Source: Candidatus Heimdallarchaeota archaeon
Lineage (GTDB): Archaea; Asgardarchaeota; Heimdallarchaeia; Heimdallarchaeales; Heimdallarchaeaceae
Assembly: GCA_016839875.1 (NCBI GenBank)
Contig: JAEOTK010000183.1
Span: forward strand, 1-17,160
Direction: 5' to 3'
DNA length: 17,160 nucleotides
Shown: positions 13,343 to 17,160 of the stretch, one piece after another
How the letters are laid out: every line of letters begins with the position of its first letter
Position numbering within the stretch: the stretch's first letter is position 1
Notes under the pieces: generated by a model
Told to the model about the DNA's origin: nothing
The model's database searches: none
What the model saw: the letters and a program-made list of their open reading frames with translations, nothing else
Translations under genes and position numbers: made by a program

Positions 13343-15094
13343 TTGAAAAAGAAATTGTTAATTAGTTGTGCAATTTTTATGGCTGCAATTATGATGCTTT
13401 CGCCCATACTTACAACTCTGGCACAAGATACGAAACCAGTAGGTGGAACGTATAATACTAGAATTACATCAGACATTCTTACTTTGAACCCATGGTTTTG
13501 GGGAATGTCGCTTGAAAGTTACATAATGGGTCATATATACGATGCACTAATAACATATGATGCAAACAATGAAGTAAGACTGGAACTTTGTGAATCATAT
13601 TCACACAGTACAGATTTCACAACATGGACATTTAATATGGTACAAAATGCAGTATGGCACGATGGTGAGGTAGTTGATGCTGACGACGTAGTCTGGACTT
13701 GGCAAACACTAGCTGATGATGCTGGAATTCCTCGTCGAAGTTGGTTATACGATAACGTTGTTTCAGTTACCAAATTAAGTCAATTTAGTGTTGAACTAGA
13801 ACTTGATTTTGGACCTAAAGAAGTAGATGTTCTAGTTGAAATTGGTACAGACTGGATTCTCCCAGAACATATTTGGAATGTAGAAACTTTAGATTACTAT
13901 GATTTCACAAATGATAATCCAATAGGATGTGGACCGTTTACTTTCTCTGAACGTGAACCAGGCCAATACTTCATCCTGTTACGTAATGAAAACTACTTTA
14001 TGGATGGACCTTATGTTGAAGAAAAAATCGTAACCATAATCCCTGATGAATCAACTGCATTTTATTCTCTTAGTGCAGGTAATTTAGATGTTTATGATGG
14101 ACCACCTCCAGAACTAATATCAGTTGCGGAAGCTGATCCAAATCTCTTCGTCCACGAATTTCTCGCAGACTTTATCATGTATCTTGGTGTGAATCAACGA
14201 CGTTGGCCAAACAACATAACTGAATTCAAACAAGCAGTTTTAACAGGCATTAACAGACAAGATGTAATAGATATTGTTTTCGGAGGAAGAGGATTAGTAG
14301 CTCAAGCTTCAATGAGTCTTCCAAGAGGACCATATTATAACGATGCTATTCCACAATATGAATATAATGTAGCCCTAGCTAATGCAACACTAGATAGTAT
14401 TGGTGTAGTAGACAGTGATGCAGATGGTTGGCGAGAAGCTAATGGAACAGAAATTGCTTTTGATCTTTTAGTAAGTGCAGAATACCAAGATTCAACTGAT
14501 ACTGCTCGATTGATGGCTGATGATATGGCAGACTTAGGAATAGAAGTAAACGTCAAACCAGTTCTATGGCCTATTCTTTGGCAAACTGTTGGTGGAGCTG
14601 GGAGCCTTGGAGGAGATTACAACTATCCAGGTAAATACGACTATGATTGGGCTTATCTAGGATGGTCAGGCTTTTGGAGTGATTTCCACCCAAGTTGGAT
14701 GAATTGGATGTACAGTATTGACGGATGGTGGGGCTCAGACGATGTTAACATTCCTGGATGGAATAGTTCAGTCAGATGGGAAGTAGACGATCTAATTAAA
14801 CAGATAGCCTTAGAGACAGATGAAGCTGTATATACACCACTATTAAAACAAGCTCAAATGCTTGTCGCTACAGATCTATGTTATCTCCCAATAGTAAACA
14901 CAGCTGGAATAACACTATATCGTAATGATTCAATCACCGGTTACGTTATGGGTGAAACATCAGGTCCTGATAATTTCGAATCTGATCTAACTGTTTATTC
15001 AATTGCAGCAAAAGGAGACGGATTCCAAATAATCACAGCAGTAGTTGCTATTAGTCTTGTTGGAATCGTTTACTTCAGAAAACGTAAAAAATAA
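13343..15094 (+). CDS. dppA: Peptide ABC transporter substrate-binding protein (family 5), membrane-anchored
   Basis: A 583-residue DppA/OppA-type (SBP_bac_5) protein that captures peptides outside the membrane. The start is TTG: earlier ATGs at 13328 and 13333 run into stops, and the TTG gives M-K-K-K-L-L followed by a hydrophobic signal segment (5-27) with a probable cleavage site near T-L-A-Q. The mature part has the family pattern L-N-P-W-F-W, then ...Y-D-A-L-I-T-Y-D, then W-H-D-G-E-V-V-D-A-D-D-V-V-W-T-W, a hallmark of family 5. The C-terminus has a membrane helix (about 562-577) and a basic tail R-K-R-K-K, so the protein is tethered at its C-terminal end, as in many archaea. It has its own promoter with the ATGTTTAG inverted repeat. 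It is separated from the permeases by a terminator-like hairpin, which allows the excess of binding protein usual in such systems. Confidence 0.93.
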   Translation: MKKKLLISCAIFMAAIMMLSPILTTLAQDTKPVGGTYNTRITSDILTLNPWFWGMSLESYIMGHIYDALITYDANNEVRLELCESYSHSTDFTTWTFNMVQNAVWHDGEVVDADDVVWTWQTLADDAGIPRRSWLYDNVVSVTKLSQFSVELELDFGPKEVDVLVEIGTDWILPEHIWNVETLDYYDFTNDNPIGCGPFTFSEREPGQYFILLRNENYFMDGPYVEEKIVTIIPDESTAFYSLSAGNLDVYDGPPPELISVAEADPNLFVHEFLADFIMYLGVNQRRWPNNITEFKQAVLTGINRQDVIDIVFGGRGLVAQASMSLPRGPYYNDAIPQYEYNVALANATLDSIGVVDSDADGWREANGTEIAFDLLVSAEYQDSTDTARLMADDMADLGIEVNVKPVLWPILWQTVGGAGSLGGDYNYPGKYDYDWAYLGWSGFWSDFHPSWMNWMYSIDGWWGSDDVNIPGWNSSVRWEVDDLIKQIALETDEAVYTPLLKQAQMLVATDLCYLPIVNTAGITLYRNDSITGYVMGETSGPDNFESDLTVYSIAAKGDGFQIITAVVAISLVGIVYFRKRKK

Positions 15095-15102
15095 ACAATA
15101 TG

Positions 15103-15138
15103 AATCTAGGGTAACCTAGATTTATTTTCTATTTTTTT
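15103..15138 (+). terminator. GNRA-loop hairpin and T-tract after the binding-protein gene
   Basis: AATCTAGG (15103-15110), loop GTAA (15111-15114) and CCTAGATT (15115-15122) make a perfect 8-bp stem capped by a GNRA-type tetraloop, followed by a T-rich run to 15138. It begins 8 nt after the stop codon and looks like a terminator or a message-stabilising 3' end. Confidence 0.7.
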
Positions 15139-15156
15139 AAAAACAAAAAGCAGTTT

Positions 15157-15187
15157 ATGTTTAGATTCACATCAGTTTACTAAACAT
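15157..15187. promoter_or_regulatory. Operator candidate, copy 2: ATGTTTAG-N15-CTAAACAT
   Basis: The same 8-bp arms as copy 1 (15157-15164 and 15180-15187; 9 bp here if the flanking T/A is counted), again with a 15-nt spacer but a different spacer sequence. It ends 9 nt before CCCGAAA (15197-15203) in the promoter of the permease genes. Confidence 0.7.
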
Positions 15188-15196
15188 ATAGTATAT

Positions 15197-15216
15197 CCCG
15201 AAATATTTAAAAATAT
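15197..15216 (+). promoter_or_regulatory. BRE and TATA-like box of the permease operon
   Basis: CCCGAAA (15197-15203) is followed directly by TATTTAAA and more A/T. The arrangement repeats that of the binding-protein promoter. The predicted start near 15235 leaves a short leader with a GGTG ribosome site (15243-15246) before the ATG. Confidence 0.5.
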
Positions 15217-15253
15217 ATCAACTAAGACAGAGTTAAGAACACGGTGTTCAAAT

Positions 15254-16246
15254 ATGGGATTAAAAGGATACATTGCAAAAAAAATTTTGTTTGCTTTAGC
15301 TGCGTACTTTGTAGCTGTTACTGTGGTTTTTTTCATCTATCACGTTATGCCAGGTAATCCTGCTGACATATTTGCTTTAGACCCACGAGTACCTCCAGAG
15401 GTAAGAGAGGGACTATTAGAAAGATGGGGTTTGAATGAACCTCTGTGGAAACAATACGGTCTCTTCTTGAAGAATATCTTGCAGGGAGACTTTGGTTTTT
15501 CTTTTCTTCATAGACAACCAGTGATTGAACTGATAGCTGAGAGACTTCCATGGACTCTTCTCCTTCTAGGATCAGCATTCTTGATTAATGGAATTGTTGG
15601 TATTACTCTAGGCTCTTATGTTGCATGGAGAAGAGGATCTAAACTAGACACAACCTTTGTCCTAACATATAATATTTACAATGCACTTCCATTGTTTTTT
15701 GTAGGAATGATGTTCATAGCATTTTTTGGTTTCTATCTTAAGACGGCGGGATCTCCTATTTGGTTTCCATTCATTGGTGCGAAGACACCTCTTATAGAGA
15801 GACAAGGTACCCTAATGCTTATTTTAGATGTTCTATGGCACTTAGTATTACCTCTTGGGACGCTTGTGATTGCTGGAATCTTAGGTTGGTCTTGGTTCAT
15901 GCGAGGTAATCTCATTAACGTAAAGACAGAAGACTATATTCAAACAGCAAAAGCCAAAGGGCTCAGTGATACTCAAGTGCTTTATAGACATGGTATGAGA
16001 AACGCAATACTTCCTGTAATTACAGATATAGGAATGAGTATAGGTTGGCTTATAGGTGGTTCTGTACTCATAGAAACAGTATTTGCTTATCCTGGAACGG
16101 GAAGATTGCTTTTTGAAGCAATAATGCAAAAGGATTATCCGCTTTTACAAGGATCTTTCCTAATAATAGCAGGTTTAACTTTGCTTGGATTATTAATCGC
16201 TGAATTGCTTTATGGATTTGTTGATCCAAGGATAAGAACATCATAG
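15254..16246 (+). CDS. dppB: Peptide ABC transporter permease, DppB type
   Basis: A 330-residue inner permease with six predicted membrane segments, the first at 11-31. The periplasmic-side region holds G-D-F-G-F-S (78-83), the G-D-x-G-x-S pattern of DppB/OppB proteins. The cytoplasmic EAA loop that couples to the ATPase is Y-I-Q-T-A-K-A-K-G-L (228-237) followed by H-G-M-R-N-A-I-L-P (246-254). With the DppC-type partner it forms the channel for di- or oligopeptides. The ATG has a GGTG 7 nt upstream. The stop codon overlaps the AGGAGG ribosome site of the next gene, so the two permeases are translated from one message. No ATPase gene is inside the window; it is expected downstream. Confidence 0.93.
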   Translation: MGLKGYIAKKILFALAAYFVAVTVVFFIYHVMPGNPADIFALDPRVPPEVREGLLERWGLNEPLWKQYGLFLKNILQGDFGFSFLHRQPVIELIAERLPWTLLLLGSAFLINGIVGITLGSYVAWRRGSKLDTTFVLTYNIYNALPLFFVGMMFIAFFGFYLKTAGSPIWFPFIGAKTPLIERQGTLMLILDVLWHLVLPLGTLVIAGILGWSWFMRGNLINVKTEDYIQTAKAKGLSDTQVLYRHGMRNAILPVITDIGMSIGWLIGGSVLIETVFAYPGTGRLLFEAIMQKDYPLLQGSFLIIAGLTLLGLLIAELLYGFVDPRIRTS

Positions 16247-16257
16247 GAGGAAAAAAA

Positions 16258-17160
16258 ATGGCAACACAAAACAGAGTAACAATAGGTAACCTAAAACGTC
16301 GATTTAAGCGAATTGGTGCAAATATAAAAGTATTCAGTAGAAACTGGATGGGCGTGATAGGTTTTATACTTTTGACTGTTATCATAATTCTAGCTATAGG
16401 TGGTCAAAATTTAACCCCATATGATCCTTATGAGTATTCAACAGAAAATCCAACAATACCTCCAAATAGAGACCACTGGTTAGGTACTAACAGATTTGGA
16501 CAAGATGTTTTCACTGTTCTTTTGACCAGTCTAAGAGTTTCACTATTAGTTGGTATTGTAGCTGGAAGTTTGACGGTCATCATTGGAACTACGGTTGGAG
16601 TAGCAAGTGCATATATAGGAGGTTGGGTTGATAACGTAGTCTTACGTATAACCGATGTAATATTAGTTATGCCTGCTTTACCACTTATGCTCGTATTAGC
16701 TTCGTTACCATTTCTTGGGGGTACAACACATTGGTCAGTCGTAGCTATTGTCTATGTTGTTGTATTCTGGCCAACTTCTGCAAGATTGATACGTGGTCAA
16801 GCATTATCATTAAAACATAGAGCATTCGTAACAAGTGCCAAAGCAGCAGGTGCAAATAGCGGATATGTCATTTTCAAACACATACTACCTAATGTTTTCC
16901 CCCTAATGCTAACAATGATTATCACATCTATGAGACAAGCTATCCTTTATGAATCCTTCTTAGCTTATCTAGGCCTTGGAGATCCATTAAATTGGACTTT
17001 AGGACAAATGCTTCACATAGCTCAAGTTCATGCAGCATTTGCCTCAGGTGCATGGTGGTTATTCTTCCCTCCAGGAATTATGATTGGGCTTATTACACTA
17101 AGCTTTGCTTTCGTAGGAATGGCTTTTGACGAAATAGTAAATCCAAGATTAAGAGAGAGA
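16258..17160 (+). CDS. dppC: Peptide ABC transporter permease, DppC type (3' end outside the window)
   Basis: The frame stays open from the ATG at 16258 to the window edge (301 codons). The start is set by AGGAGG at 16245-16250, 7 nt before the ATG and overlapping the stop of dppB. The protein has an N-terminal cytoplasmic basic segment and a first helix from about residue 33. The DppC/OppC signature H-W-L-G-T-N-R-F-G-Q-D-V-F follows, then further membrane helices. The EAA loop reads F-V-T-S-A-K-A-A-G-A, followed by H-I-L-P-N-V. The last residues, N-P-R-L-R-E-R, match the usual C-terminal end of the family (D-P-R-L-R), so only a few codons are likely missing. ATPase subunits DppD/DppF would be expected next. 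Confidence 0.93.
   Translation, partial: MATQNRVTIGNLKRRFKRIGANIKVFSRNWMGVIGFILLTVIIILAIGGQNLTPYDPYEYSTENPTIPPNRDHWLGTNRFGQDVFTVLLTSLRVSLLVGIVAGSLTVIIGTTVGVASAYIGGWVDNVVLRITDVILVMPALPLMLVLASLPFLGGTTHWSVVAIVYVVVFWPTSARLIRGQALSLKHRAFVTSAKAAGANSGYVIFKHILPNVFPLMLTMIITSMRQAILYESFLAYLGLGDPLNWTLGQMLHIAQVHAAFASGAWWLFFPPGIMIGLITLSFAFVGMAFDEIVNPRLRER

Noticed and set aside
13343..13400. Lipobox in the binding protein (L-I-S-C near residue 9)
   Set aside because: The cysteine is too close to the N-terminus to follow a full signal segment, and a C-terminal membrane helix already provides anchoring.
1..17160. CRISPR array, tRNA or rRNA genes
   Set aside because: No regularly spaced direct repeats, cloverleaf-like sequences or conserved rRNA segments were seen. 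Intergenic gaps are all under about 175 bases.

Overview
This is a compact, AT-rich, gene-dense archaeal segment. Most genes have a TATA-like box about 22-32 bp before the start codon, the spacing expected for leaderless archaeal transcripts. The others have Shine-Dalgarno (SD) matches such as AAGGTGA, AGGAGG or GTGATC. The peptide-binding protein has both a signal peptide and a C-terminal membrane anchor. A PlsY-like acyltransferase, several GNAT acetyltransferases and beta-lactamase-fold hydrolases in one archaeon would fit an Asgard-type or other mesophilic archaeon, but the sequence alone does not fix the lineage. I see no rRNA, tRNA or CRISPR array.

Layout. Bases 2-700 hold the 3' end of a class I/II aminotransferase, facing a minus-strand pair: a polytopic HGSNAT/DUF1624-like acyltransferase, then PlsY. 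From 3105 to 5667 three plus-strand genes each have their own TATA box: a tandem GNAT protein, an Eis-like acetyltransferase and an unrecognised 143-residue protein. Bases 5702-9630 are minus strand: a cytosolic serine hydrolase (class C beta-lactamase fold), a short stand-alone serine recombinase and a class III aminotransferase. Divergent from the aminotransferase is a methylmalonate-semialdehyde dehydrogenase followed by a small helical protein. Bases 11740-17160 hold a second serine hydrolase, divergent from a Dpp/Opp peptide ABC importer (binding protein, then two permeases; the second runs off the window).

How they may work together. The class III aminotransferase and the CoA-acylating semialdehyde dehydrogenase make a plausible pathway from an omega-amino acid (beta-alanine, 3-aminoisobutyrate or similar) to an acyl-CoA. 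The importer would bring in peptides.

The most notable non-coding signal is a perfect 8-bp inverted repeat with a 15-nt spacer, ATGTTTAG-N15-CTAAACAT. It occurs twice: between the second serine hydrolase and the binding-protein gene, and again before the first permease gene. Both copies lie shortly upstream of a CCCGAAA element and a TATA box. This suggests one unknown regulator controls the importer as two transcription units, and probably the divergent hydrolase too. The binding-protein gene ends at a GNRA-loop hairpin plus T-tract, which explains why the permeases need their own promoter. Other inverted repeats lie in the aminotransferase/dehydrogenase divergent promoter and around the binding-protein transcription start.
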